Below, piece after piece: positions 9,101 to 15,235 of a stretch of 21,660 nucleotides of DNA. The translations under genes and the position numbers were made by a program. Position 1 is the stretch's first letter, and the number at the start of each line of letters is the position of its first letter. Origin of the DNA: JBFXDW01 sp050180745 (GTDB lineage Bacteria; Pseudomonadota; Alphaproteobacteria; UBA9219); the NCBI GenBank assembly GCA_050180745.1, contig JBFXDW010000024.1:1-21660 (forward strand). The letters run 5' to 3'. The notes under the pieces are model-generated. The model was not told the DNA's origin. It worked only from the letters and a program-made list of their open reading frames with translations, and ran no database searches.

Positions 9101-10422
9101 TACGTGGTACGGGGCCATGGTTGTGGAGTTGTGTGGGGGCCGGTGGCGGCAGTAGCGCAAGTTGTTCGGCGACGTCTGAGGCACAAACGCGTATTGATGG
9201 AACCTGTGGCGTTGCTGCGAATGCAGCGATGATTAAAAAGCCAGATGTCAATCTTTGTGATACGGGTGAGCCAAGTGCTGTTTATGGGGATGGTCCGTGG
9301 ACATGGACATGCTCAGGCAGAAATGGCGGCGTGGCCAGCACGTGTCAGACGTTGAAAACAAGTCCCAAGGCTCCTGTGGCTCCGGGGCCGCAGGTCAACG
9401 GGCTTTGCGGTTTTGCCAATGGGCGGGCCTTTATGGAAATGCCAGAAGATGGTTTGTGTTCTATGGGGACGGCTTCGGCTATTAGTGGAGCGGGGCCATG
9501 GAACTGGAGTTGCATTGGTGAAAATGGTGGTATGACGGTAAGTTGTACGGCTCCTTTAACGCCTCCTAGCCCTATTGCGGGCGTGTGTGGTAAGGCCAGT
9601 GGTGTGTCAACGCTAGCGGCGCCGCAGAGTGCTCTATGTTCATCGGGGATATCCAGTGCGGTGAGCGGGAAGGGGCCATGGACGTGGAGTTGCTCGGGTA
9701 CGAATGGAGGAGGGGCGGTTAGTTGTGTGGCGCCTTATGCGGGAGTCACAAACCGTGGCGTGCCTTCTCTTGTCAGTCAGGCCCTTTATCCGGGGCAAGG
9801 GCAATCAAACGGTAAACTTGTTACACCGCAATTACCAAAGGGTTCTTTGCCGCCGTTCAAAGAAGAGGCGCAGCCGACTTTGAAGGAAGCTAAAAAGAAG
9901 TCTTTGGAGACGCCAGAGATTCTTATCCCTCATCAAGCCGTTAGTGAAGTGAAAGAGAAGGCTCCTCGTTTGGTGCCGGAGCTTCCCAAGGATGAGCAGC
10001 CTTTACCTCGTCCTAAAATTGAGATGCCAGAAGAAGTCGAATTGGAAGGGGTAAAAGATCCAGTTCTTGACAGCAAGGGACAAGCTGTTCCGGGTGCGCG
10101 GTTGAGCTTGAAGTATGACTTGTCTATGATTTCTTTTGCTCATAACTCAGATCAGCTTGACGACGGTGCCGTGCGGCGGCTTGAGAAGTTAGCATTGATC
10201 TTAAAGAACTATCGGACGGCGCGTATTACGCTTGTGGCGTATTCGAGCGTTGATGGCACCATCACGCCACGTGCGGCGCGTCGTTTGTCTTTGAAGCGAG
10301 CCTTGACGATACGTGATTTCTTGGCCAGCAAGGGGACGGCAACAAACCGTGTTGATATTCGTCCTATGGGAGGCAATGTTCCTTCAGGAGACATGGATCG
10401 GGTAGATATCAAGGTGAATTGA
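6175..10422 (+). CDS. large exported Cys-rich repeat protein with C-terminal OmpA-like domain
   Basis: The 1415-residue product has an N-terminal signal sequence (hydrophobic CLLVCAFMLFATTPLCA), a low-complexity Ala/Pro/Val/Gly stretch up to about residue 453 that includes an unrelated four-cysteine segment (364-410), twelve tandem four-cysteine modules (about 454-1187), a Lys/Glu/Pro-rich spacer (about 1190-1290) and an OmpA-like domain at the C-terminus (SFAHNSDQLDDGA ... RRLSLKRALTIRDFL), which in characterised proteins binds peptidoglycan. Inference: a secreted, disulfide-rich periplasmic or surface protein anchored to the cell wall. No ribosome binding site decides the start; ATG 6205 gives a more ordinary signal peptide (MSSAVHTKQCLL) than ATG 6175 and may be the real one (1405 aa). 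Residue numbers here count from 6175. Modules of this kind occur in other bacterial exported proteins as far as I recall, but I know no assigned function. Confidence 0.88.
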   Translation: MILSCGVVLPMSSAVHTKQCLLVCAFMLFATTPLCASTSSSSVETYNLSATATAEGQKVLPSGMEWNRPLKAGDMVLQRRAARRQAYAQRKALRDARYPIGSLQAPQLMTQTTTYTPPLVTRTDGSSTAGMMLRQGMKNSLQQSGQNPDIPQTGIGTGVVVTGTVPLSMGTGQETIQANVTPPHAPQPGVFSIDAVVAAQGGTSQEKQISTLVVPPLTPDPLVSETVAAAREAVASSKAEEAEALMTPEAGAAPVLSSGEFAYQPGQEPKSLLLPVTAAGKKALPSVSVEEAQVVPGVAVNGMIDLSGDDRGSEDMPVDSRPDVALAAPLPLNESLNGADQLFEDEASIFGSPVDETLSIEEDCVPRVKKWTRSCQEAGYPADFSGEVVGESRSECPSGNSRDVWLSNSCVKGRVVAPLEAAQVPPISLLNEDIQVPVQEQNVVPTVSADGPVDAVCGSANGLAVLTAPVANLCLAGKATSVSGEGPWRWSCQGIQGGMTVSCAAPLLPQSSAQHSSLIPQGGTQTGGADGGVPDILDGRCGPAHKHGTNTPPVEGLCASGVPSRVNGEGPWRWACSGRDGGQAVSCLAPKITRGVCGAASRVGVDSLPARDLCDAGYASAVTGNGPWFWTCSGLYGGEAATCEAEPRVDAVCGPASMTGHNEAPEAGLCSAGRSDNVSGHGPWQWRCLGDHDGASVMCQAEVRKNGQCGSAHGGQFLAAPEEDLCVAGKASRVTGGGPWNWTCMGLYGGNSESCVAAHGEPAALLSKAQCGASADMIMLTKPEDDLCAVGEASSVEGESPWRWTCTDKAGRSVNCMTLAKTDGVCGPAAGQKTPDMPEANLCTAGSASTVKEDRKELLFHWQCRGFMGGGTAQCTAPMTGDMKDKLIAQRDTGRCGAADGQGFTEVPTKDLCEVGEASVVNGKGPWSWSCQGKIGASVMCGADRFMDGACGQANGSIQKMMPQTGLCQAGMATAVRGTGPWLWSCVGAGGGSSASCSATSEAQTRIDGTCGVAANAAMIKKPDVNLCDTGEPSAVYGDGPWTWTCSGRNGGVASTCQTLKTSPKAPVAPGPQVNGLCGFANGRAFMEMPEDGLCSMGTASAISGAGPWNWSCIGENGGMTVSCTAPLTPPSPIAGVCGKASGVSTLAAPQSALCSSGISSAVSGKGPWTWSCSGTNGGGAVSCVAPYAGVTNRGVPSLVSQALYPGQGQSNGKLVTPQLPKGSLPPFKEEAQPTLKEAKKKSLETPEILIPHQAVSEVKEKAPRLVPELPKDEQPLPRPKIEMPEEVELEGVKDPVLDSKGQAVPGARLSLKYDLSMISFAHNSDQLDDGAVRRLEKLALILKNYRTARITLVAYSSVDGTITPRAARRLSLKRALTIRDFLASKGTATNRVDIRPMGGNVPSGDMDRVDIKVN
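7534..9735 (+). repeat. twelve tandem 4-Cys modules within the large exported protein
   Basis: Twelve copies of a roughly 50-68-residue unit were read directly. Each starts near D-G-x-C-G and has four cysteines (48 in total). The spacing C-x16-C between the first two cysteines is identical in all twelve; the second gap is x17 in eleven and x20 in copy 7; the third is x10 in ten and x9 in copies 6 and 8. Conserved positions are CGxA at the start, Pro five residues before the second Cys, LCxxG, then GxGPWxWxC and GG before the last Cys. Copy 7 has lost the GPW motif (LLFHWQC) and copy 6 has SPW. The units differ at DNA level, so this is an old duplication series with diverged copies. Confidence 0.93.
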
Positions 10423-10478
10423 GGACAGAAATATACCCAAAACAGATCAAGAGTTGGGGTATAACCTATCAATATATG

Positions 10479-10544
10479 ACCCTCCCCTTGCGGGAGGGTC
10501 GAAAATTCTAAGTGCGATAGCACGCAGAATTTTCGGGGAGGGGT
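10479..10544 (+). repeat. nested palindromic intergenic element
   Basis: Two hairpins lie side by side. The first pairs CCCTCCC with GGGAGGG around CTTGC. The second pairs CGAAAATTCT (10500-10509) with AGAATTTTCG (10526-10535) and encloses a GTGC-GATA-GCAC hairpin (10512-10523). An alternative long pairing joins CCCTCCCC (10480-10487) to GGGGAGGG (10535-10542), enclosing the whole element. The first hairpin (21 bp, 10479-10499) recurs exactly, inverted, at 13999-14019. It sits between the repeat-protein gene and the next gene and has no T-run, so it is not a standard intrinsic terminator. It looks like a dispersed REP-like element. Confidence 0.75.
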
Positions 10545-10659
10545 TATTATCCGAATGTTTGGGTTTATACCTTCCCTGAAAAGTTTTTCCTCTTTCGTAA
10601 GTGAAGAAAAGATATAGGTTTTTGCGTGGGGTCGTAAAAAATTGAGAAAGGAGAAACTT

Positions 10660-10932
10660 ATGAGACGTATAATTGCGATGGCTACCTGTTCGGATATGTT
10701 TGACGAAGATTCTGGTTTAGAACAAAGGACGGCTGTCTTTGATGAGACAGCGACTCTGAAAGAGGTCTTTGACTGGATGAGAATGAAGCAAGATAATCCT
10801 GATTTGGGGGAATCGATGGCGAGCGCCTGTTGGTGGAATGCTCATCTTTCGTTGCATGAGGATGAGATGACAAAAGAAGAGGCTCCTTCTGTTCCATCTT
10901 TTGAGGAGGATGATGAAGAAATTTCTTTCTGA
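10660..10932 (+). CDS. small acidic protein of unknown function, 90 aa
   Basis: I do not recognise this protein. The start ATG at 10660 is set by AAGGAG at 10648-10653, 6 nt upstream; an in-frame TTG at 10642 lies inside that ribosome binding region and is unlikely. The product is strongly acidic, especially at the end (SFEEDDEEISF), with one Trp pair (CWWNAHLSLHEDE), no signal peptide and no membrane segment, so it is probably cytoplasmic. Its 3' end overlaps the start of dapF, whose Shine-Dalgarno GAGGAGG is formed by its own Glu-Glu codons, so dapF translation is probably coupled to it. The overlap suggests a conserved pairing or simple compact packing; it gives no functional proof. Confidence 0.75.
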   Translation: MRRIIAMATCSDMFDEDSGLEQRTAVFDETATLKEVFDWMRMKQDNPDLGESMASACWWNAHLSLHEDEMTKEEAPSVPSFEEDDEEISF

Positions 10933-11755
10933 ACAGCTCCCTTTTTACAAGATGCATGGGCTTGGTAATGATTTTGTCGTTATCGATGGGCGTGAGAACG
11001 GGTTCATGCCAGACAAAGAATTCTGCCTTTCCGTTGCTAATCGGCATCGGGGTGTTGGCTATGATCAGCTGATTATATTGGCGCAGCCACAATCCGAAGA
11101 TACGGATCTCTTTATTCATTTCTTTAATGCTGATGGCTCTGTTGCGGGTGCTTGTGGCAATGGTACGCGCTGTGTGGCGCGGCTCTTCTTTGAAAATACG
11201 GGTAAGAAAACATCTGTTTTTGAAACAATCGCGGGCAAGCTTTCTGTTTGGCGGGAAGGCGATATTTACGCTGTTGATTTTGGTGAGCCAAGACTGAAAT
11301 GGGATCAGATTCCTCTTTCTTCTGACGTGGATACGTTGAATGTGAACCTTGATATGGAAGGTTTGCCTTCTGCTTGTTGCGTGAATATGGGAAACCCTCA
11401 TGCGGTGTTTTTCGTAGAAGATGTCAGCAAAATTGATGTTGCCCATTATGGTGCGCTTGTCGAACGGCATGCCGCTTTTCCTGAACGTACGAATGTTGAG
11501 TTTGCTCAAGTTGTAGCGCCAGATCTCATCAGAATGCGTGTTTTTGAACGAGGCACAGGGATCACGGAAGCTTGTGGTTCTGGCGCGTGTGCGACCTTAG
11601 TGGCAGCGGTGCGTCATGAAAAGGCAGATGAAACAGCTACGATCAGGTTGGATGGCGGCGATTTGATCGTCACGTGGCGTAAACAGGATCAGCACGTTAT
11701 TTTGCGTGGTCCCGCCTCTTTGAGTTATCAGGGGGTTTTAGGGCCTGATCTGTAA
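10913..11755 (+). CDS. dapF: diaminopimelate epimerase
   Basis: DapF converts LL- to meso-2,6-diaminopimelate, the precursor of lysine and of the peptidoglycan cross-link residue, in the cytoplasm. The roughly 280-residue length is normal. The N-terminal signature KMHGLGNDFVVID is at 13-25. Both catalytic cysteines are present: C81 in the motif GACGNGTRC and C221 in EACGSGACATL. NMGNPHAVFF and the ERTNVEFAQV motif also fit. Candidate starts are ATG 10910 and ATG 10913, both directly after the GAGGAGG at 10903-10909; 10913 leaves the more workable spacing and a normal length before KMHGLGND. It overlaps the preceding 90-aa gene by 20 nt. No terminator is evident after it. Confidence 0.96.
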   Translation: MKKFLSEQLPFYKMHGLGNDFVVIDGRENGFMPDKEFCLSVANRHRGVGYDQLIILAQPQSEDTDLFIHFFNADGSVAGACGNGTRCVARLFFENTGKKTSVFETIAGKLSVWREGDIYAVDFGEPRLKWDQIPLSSDVDTLNVNLDMEGLPSACCVNMGNPHAVFFVEDVSKIDVAHYGALVERHAAFPERTNVEFAQVVAPDLIRMRVFERGTGITEACGSGACATLVAAVRHEKADETATIRLDGGDLIVTWRKQDQHVILRGPASLSYQGVLGPDL

Positions 11756-11768
11756 AATATGTGGTGAT

Positions 11769-11797
11769 TTGTGAAACTATTAAAAATATCGTAGAAT
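11769..11797 (+). promoter_or_regulatory. probable sigma-70-type promoter for the PPDK-like gene
   Basis: TTGTGA at 11769-11774 (4 of 6) and TAGAAT at 11792-11797 (5 of 6) are separated by exactly 17 bp. The predicted start near 11804 leaves a leader of about 33 nt. The stretch is clearly A+T rich compared with dapF. A 7-bp stem with one G:T pair (11798-11804 with 11815-11821) lies at the expected transcript start. Confidence 0.5.
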
Positions 11798-11836
11798 GTA
11801 GGGAATAATAGAACTTCCTACTTTATAGATATATTC

Positions 11837-13366
11837 ATGAACGCATTATTGTCGCCTGCAGATGCAGCAGCGTTACTAACCGCAAAAACGGTTTCTCCAG
11901 CATATATATGGCCGTGGCTTGATGTTGAAGCCTGTCGGCTTCGCGCTGTTGTTAATGCGGGCGGAGACAGCCCTTGCATTGTGACAGGCTATGCTGGTTT
12001 TGGCGATCCTATCAGTGGCGTGCTGACTTTCTATCCTCAAAAGATTAAAGCCATTCAGGAAAAAGGTGAGCGGGCGATTTGTGCTGTTAGCGGCAGAGGA
12101 AAAGATATTTTTAAGGTAATCTCCCGTCAACCAGACGGGCTGTTGTGTTTGTTTCCTCATGGTGATAACGAGCTAATAAGTTCTCATTTCATTGGTGAAA
12201 CAACGCATCAGGGCTGTGCTCTGATAGATAATCCTGTAGAGCCCAAAATTATTTGGCATAAAGATAAGCCATTCATCACGCTTCAAGATAAAAGCATCTT
12301 AAAGGAGGAAGAAAGAATTACGATAGACCCGGTAAAGGGGGCTATCTGGCGTGGTATTCAGCCTATACTGCCTGTGCCGGAATATACTGAAACGCTTCTC
12401 TCACAAGTCCAAACGGATTTCGTAACCGTTGCGGGTCATTTCCTGATAGTTGAAGATTTCTGTTACTTTTCTAAGGCTTTTCTAGACCCTAAATCAATAG
12501 GCCTTTGGACAACAGAGAAAGAGTTTCTCTACACTGTTGGCAAAAAATCCTTGGATTTAATTTGGAGAGATGTTCTTTGTGACAGCAAGTTTGGTATCAT
12601 AAAACATTGGGAGAGTGAGGCAATTTTGTGTTCCTTCCCACAACATTATCGCCTTGTTGATCTTCATGGGATTGCGGATTTCCTTCCAGAGCCAATCAAG
12701 AGAGAGGTTGAACAAGGCCAAGATCATCAAGAAGGAACTAAGGCGTTTGATTTCAGAAAGCGTTTATATTGCATTCAAATTGAAAATGCATTTAAGGGAT
12801 ATAATAAAAGAGATTTTTATAAAAAATATCCCAAGGCATTTATTTTGCCGCGCACGACGAATGGGCGGGAAGTTAGCTGTTTGGTCGGTGTTATACGTGA
12901 AGAGACAGATCGTCTTGGTATTTCTGACCTAATTGGCGGTGGCAGCATGATTGAGGTAGATGAGGCGCTGAATAATATTGTAGGAATTGCCCAGCATTGT
13001 GATACCCTATGCGTTGGGCTTGGTGATTTGACGGCATCTATCACAGGAGAGAATCGTTCGAATGTTTCCCTTAAATGTTGGCACAAACTTGATCCGCGCG
13101 TAGAAGCTAAACTAGCCCGCGCTTTGCAGACAGTTAGAAAGGCTAAACCGAGCATTTTTATCAATGTCGCAGGCAACCAACTTAATGATCCAAAATCGCT
13201 TGAAGCTATTCTGGGAATGGGAGTTGATCAGATTTCTCTTTTTCCTGTGAAAGAAAATGTAGATCGCGCAAGGCTTATCATATGCCGTCATCTTGCTCGT
13301 GAAGCGTTACAACATCCGAACAGACCAAATTCACCTCGCCGTTTTACGCCTGCATTGAAGAGGTAA
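11837..13366 (+). CDS. PEP-utilising-enzyme-like protein: PPDK mobile domain plus PEP/pyruvate-type barrel, no ATP-grasp domain
   Basis: This 509-residue protein resembles the C-terminal two thirds of pyruvate phosphate dikinase. Residues about 40-175 resemble the swivelling phosphohistidine domain, including SSH at 114-116 where PPDK has the catalytic TSH, and the closing ERITIDPVKGAIWRG (PPDK-type ITIDGxTGxVxxG). Residues about 190-490 follow the PEP-binding barrel in order: RLVDLHGIADFLP (PPDK RLLDPPLHEFLP), FILPRTTNGREV, GGGSMIEVDEAL (GTMIEVPRAAL), GLGDLTASITGENRS (GTNDLTQ...), and NVAGNQLNDP (GICGEHGGDP) then GVDQISLFPVK. Compared with PPDK, the first PEP arginine (RTE) is absent, the catalytic Cys is Ala, and the Asn before DLT is Gly; the RL(V/L)D arginine, the MIEV glutamate and the DLT aspartate remain. 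The N-terminal ATP-grasp part is missing. No Shine-Dalgarno is seen. The gene is A+T richer than its neighbours. Function is unknown; a pseudo-enzyme, regulator or altered lyase are possible. Confidence 0.8.
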   Translation: MNALLSPADAAALLTAKTVSPAYIWPWLDVEACRLRAVVNAGGDSPCIVTGYAGFGDPISGVLTFYPQKIKAIQEKGERAICAVSGRGKDIFKVISRQPDGLLCLFPHGDNELISSHFIGETTHQGCALIDNPVEPKIIWHKDKPFITLQDKSILKEEERITIDPVKGAIWRGIQPILPVPEYTETLLSQVQTDFVTVAGHFLIVEDFCYFSKAFLDPKSIGLWTTEKEFLYTVGKKSLDLIWRDVLCDSKFGIIKHWESEAILCSFPQHYRLVDLHGIADFLPEPIKREVEQGQDHQEGTKAFDFRKRLYCIQIENAFKGYNKRDFYKKYPKAFILPRTTNGREVSCLVGVIREETDRLGISDLIGGGSMIEVDEALNNIVGIAQHCDTLCVGLGDLTASITGENRSNVSLKCWHKLDPRVEAKLARALQTVRKAKPSIFINVAGNQLNDPKSLEAILGMGVDQISLFPVKENVDRARLIICRHLAREALQHPNRPNSPRRFTPALKR

Positions 13367-13933
13367 TCATCCTACCCGTTGGACTTCTTTGACTTCGGGG
13401 ATGAAGTGGCGGAGCATGTTCTCGATCCCGTTCTTTAGCGTCATTGTTGCGCCTGGGCAGCCTGCACAGGCTCCTTTTAAACGCAAATAAACAATCCCGT
13501 CCTCATAGCGTTCAAAGGCTACGTCTCCTCCATCTTGAGCGATGACGGGGCGAATACGCGTATCTAAAAGATCTTTGATTTGAGCGACGACAGCTTCATC
13601 ACTATCCGCATATTGCGGCGAGCAAGAACAGCTCGTACAGCAAAGCGTGTCACTGTCCATGACGGGTTTTTGGGCTGTAAAATGATCCATAATGGCAGCG
13701 AGTACGGAAGGGCGCAAACTGCTCCATTCAGTATCATCGGTGCGTGTGACACTGATGAAATCGGTGCCAAGAAAGACACTTTTGACTCCTTCAACAGCGA
13801 ACAGAGCCAAGGCCAGCGGCGATTTTCGAGCAGCTTCCTTCGTTTCAAAATCAATAGGATTGTTGACAATGGCACGAGACGGCAGAAATTTCATTGTTGC
13901 GGCGTTAGGTGTGTCTTCGGTTTGGATGAACAT
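13367..13933 (-). CDS. nfuA: NfuA/NifU-type Fe-S cluster carrier protein
   Basis: This scaffold/carrier delivers Fe-S clusters to apoproteins. The 188-residue protein has the N-terminal Nfu domain (about 1-88, TPNAATMKFLPSRAI, then LFAVEGVKSVFLGTDFISVTR) and the C-terminal NifU-like domain (about 112-188) with the cluster-binding CxxC at C156 and C159 (KGACAGCPGA), preceded by RPVIAQDGGDV. The linker holds four extra cysteines (C98, C99, C102, C104), which is not a feature I associate with the family. The ATG at 13933 gives the usual N-terminus. Its stop codon abuts the stop of the convergent PPDK-like gene with no spacer. It lies 90 nt downstream of the stress-protein gene, separated by a hairpin. 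Confidence 0.94.
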   Translation of the reverse strand: MFIQTEDTPNAATMKFLPSRAIVNNPIDFETKEAARKSPLALALFAVEGVKSVFLGTDFISVTRTDDTEWSSLRPSVLAAIMDHFTAQKPVMDSDTLCCTSCSCSPQYADSDEAVVAQIKDLLDTRIRPVIAQDGGDVAFERYEDGIVYLRLKGACAGCPGATMTLKNGIENMLRHFIPEVKEVQRVG

Positions 13934-13998
13934 GGCGCTTATGAGTCCTCTTACGATTTTAAGTTACGGTGTTTCAGAAACTTACGAGTATCCCTAAT

Positions 13999-14019
13999 AC
14001 CCTCCCGCAAGGGGAGGGT
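13999..14019 (-). repeat. 21-bp hairpin, inverted copy of the element at 10479-10499
   Basis: CCCTCCC and GGGAGGG arms pair around a 5-base loop. The 21 bases are the exact reverse complement of 10479-10499. It sits just past the stop of the stress-protein gene and ahead of nfu. The minus-strand side has ATTAG rather than a T-run, so it may attenuate or protect mRNA ends but is not a canonical terminator. The rest of the long element at 10479-10544 is absent here. Confidence 0.75.
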
Positions 14020-14023
14020 GGTT

Positions 14024-14515
14024 CTAATGTGAAACATCTTCTTCTTCTTCAGAAGAAGAACTTTCCTCTTCATAAAAAGAGTCTGGCACGACGATCAATG
14101 GTACCGTCAGTTTCTTGATACCTTTGGGGCCGGTGAAATACTGGATCAGCGCATTCTGTCCGTCCTCGCGCGCATCGCTCGTCAATACAAGTGCAGATAT
14201 CCCAGGCTCATTCTCGATCACATCCAGCAACGCCTCGCGGCGGATTCCTTTGATATAGAGGGGATGAGGATCATGGCCAGAAACTTCTTTGACGAAGCCC
14301 GAGAAATGAGTGACGATTTGCCTCATGCGGTCAAAGGCATCATCTGTGATGACTTTGTCAACGCCGCCCCACGTACCGATTTCCTCAGGCTCTACTACGG
14401 CCAGAAGCGCCACGCGTCCTCCGGCGGCTTTCGCGTTTAGGGAGGCATAGCGCATGGCTCCAGAGACTTCTTTGATTTCCTCAGGCACGAGGACAAGAAA
14501 TGTTGGTTGTGTCAT
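14024..14515 (-). CDS. universal stress protein (UspA family)
   Basis: This 163-residue single-domain protein begins with the family's beta1 strand (TFLVLVPEEIKEVSGAMRYA), followed by LNAKAAGGRVALLAVVEP, and ends its fold with LIQYFTGPKGIKKLTVPLIVVPD, the place of the usual G(S/T)V...PVLVV strand. The ATP-type loop GxxGxxxxS is not cleanly present, so it may be a non-nucleotide-binding member. An acidic Ser/Glu tail (about 147-163) is added after the fold. It starts 3 nt after the stop of the TIGR02186-like gene, so it belongs to the same transcript as that gene and the TauE-like permease. Its exact role is unknown. Confidence 0.82.
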   Translation of the reverse strand: MTQPTFLVLVPEEIKEVSGAMRYASLNAKAAGGRVALLAVVEPEEIGTWGGVDKVITDDAFDRMRQIVTHFSGFVKEVSGHDPHPLYIKGIRREALLDVIENEPGISALVLTSDAREDGQNALIQYFTGPKGIKKLTVPLIVVPDSFYEEESSSSEEEEDVSH

Positions 14516-14518
14516 GTA

Positions 14519-15235
14519 TTATGAGACCTTTCTGAACAGGTAAGCTGCACCGCCGCCTATCGAGAGCGATAAAAGCAGCGCAAAGAAGGCATAGAAATAG
14601 GGTTCCTCATGAGCCATTTGATTAAGCTTGGCGCCTGTGCCGACTTGGCCGACTTTTAGCGGAGAGGTGCGGGAGGCGAAAAAGTGTCCGTTGATAAACT
14701 CATAAATATGCGCCTTATATTCACCAATAGGCACATTAGCCGGAAGATCGACATCTACGCGAAACAGTTTCCATTCCATAATATGAACGCCTTTAGGAAT
14801 GTACTGATAGAGCTTTTGTTGGGTTTTGACTTCAAGAAATCCTTTAGCGGCTTCGCTTTGGGGAAGGACAAAGGCGGCATCAAGATTATATTTAAGAGCC
14901 ATAGACTCGCTGACCATTTCAGGTAAGGGGCGCGAGGTGGCTACGGCATAGAAAGAGGGTACGTTCTCCAAAGTCGTTGGGTCGCCATTGACCCATACGC
15001 CCATGATGCGCTTTTTTGTGCGAACCATGGCGTCTTCTCTGGGGCCTTCAATCACAAGCGCTATATCTGAGGCACCGCGCAGGGCTCCAAAAACAGTTAA
15101 ACGTGCGCCGCTGAAATTCTCGGAGACAGCAACAAAATCTTCGGATAAATCTGCGGCTACGCGGCCCGCAGCCCATGCTGAACCCGTTGCGATGAGACAG
15201 ACGAGCAGAAGCAGGAAAGGAAGATTTTTTTTCAT
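14519..15235 (-). CDS. TIGR02186-family membrane-anchored periplasmic protein
   Basis: The 238-residue protein has a cleavable signal peptide (LPFLLLLVCLIATGSAWA, likely cut after residue 22-23), a mostly beta periplasmic domain and one C-terminal membrane helix (FYAFFALLLSLSIGGGAAYLF, about 213-233) with a short basic cytoplasmic end. The segments VSENFSGARLTVFGA, DIALVIEGP, RTKKRIMGVWVNGD and FYAVATSRPL are what I recall of the family known as TIGR02186, which typically lies beside TauE/SafE permeases in alphaproteobacteria, as here. Its start codon overlaps the permease stop by 4 nt (ATGA), with GAGG just upstream, so the two are translationally coupled. The biochemical role is not established. 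Confidence 0.88.
   Translation of the reverse strand: MKKNLPFLLLLVCLIATGSAWAAGRVAADLSEDFVAVSENFSGARLTVFGALRGASDIALVIEGPREDAMVRTKKRIMGVWVNGDPTTLENVPSFYAVATSRPLPEMVSESMALKYNLDAAFVLPQSEAAKGFLEVKTQQKLYQYIPKGVHIMEWKLFRVDVDLPANVPIGEYKAHIYEFINGHFFASRTSPLKVGQVGTGAKLNQMAHEEPYFYAFFALLLSLSIGGGAAYLFRKVS

Noticed and set aside
7534..9735. CRISPR-like or tandem DNA repeat array
   Set aside because: The periodicity is at protein level with diverged codons inside one open frame; there are no identical direct repeats with unique spacers.
10682..11509. Long minus-strand open frame (about 275 codons) opposite the 90-aa gene and dapF
   Set aside because: It lies wholly antisense to two well-supported genes, its product is Arg/His/Pro-rich with no recognisable motif, and it has no ribosome binding site.
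11798..11821. Short stem in the leader of the PPDK-like gene as a riboswitch or attenuator
   Set aside because: A single 7-bp stem with one G:T pair at the expected transcript start is too little to support a regulatory RNA.
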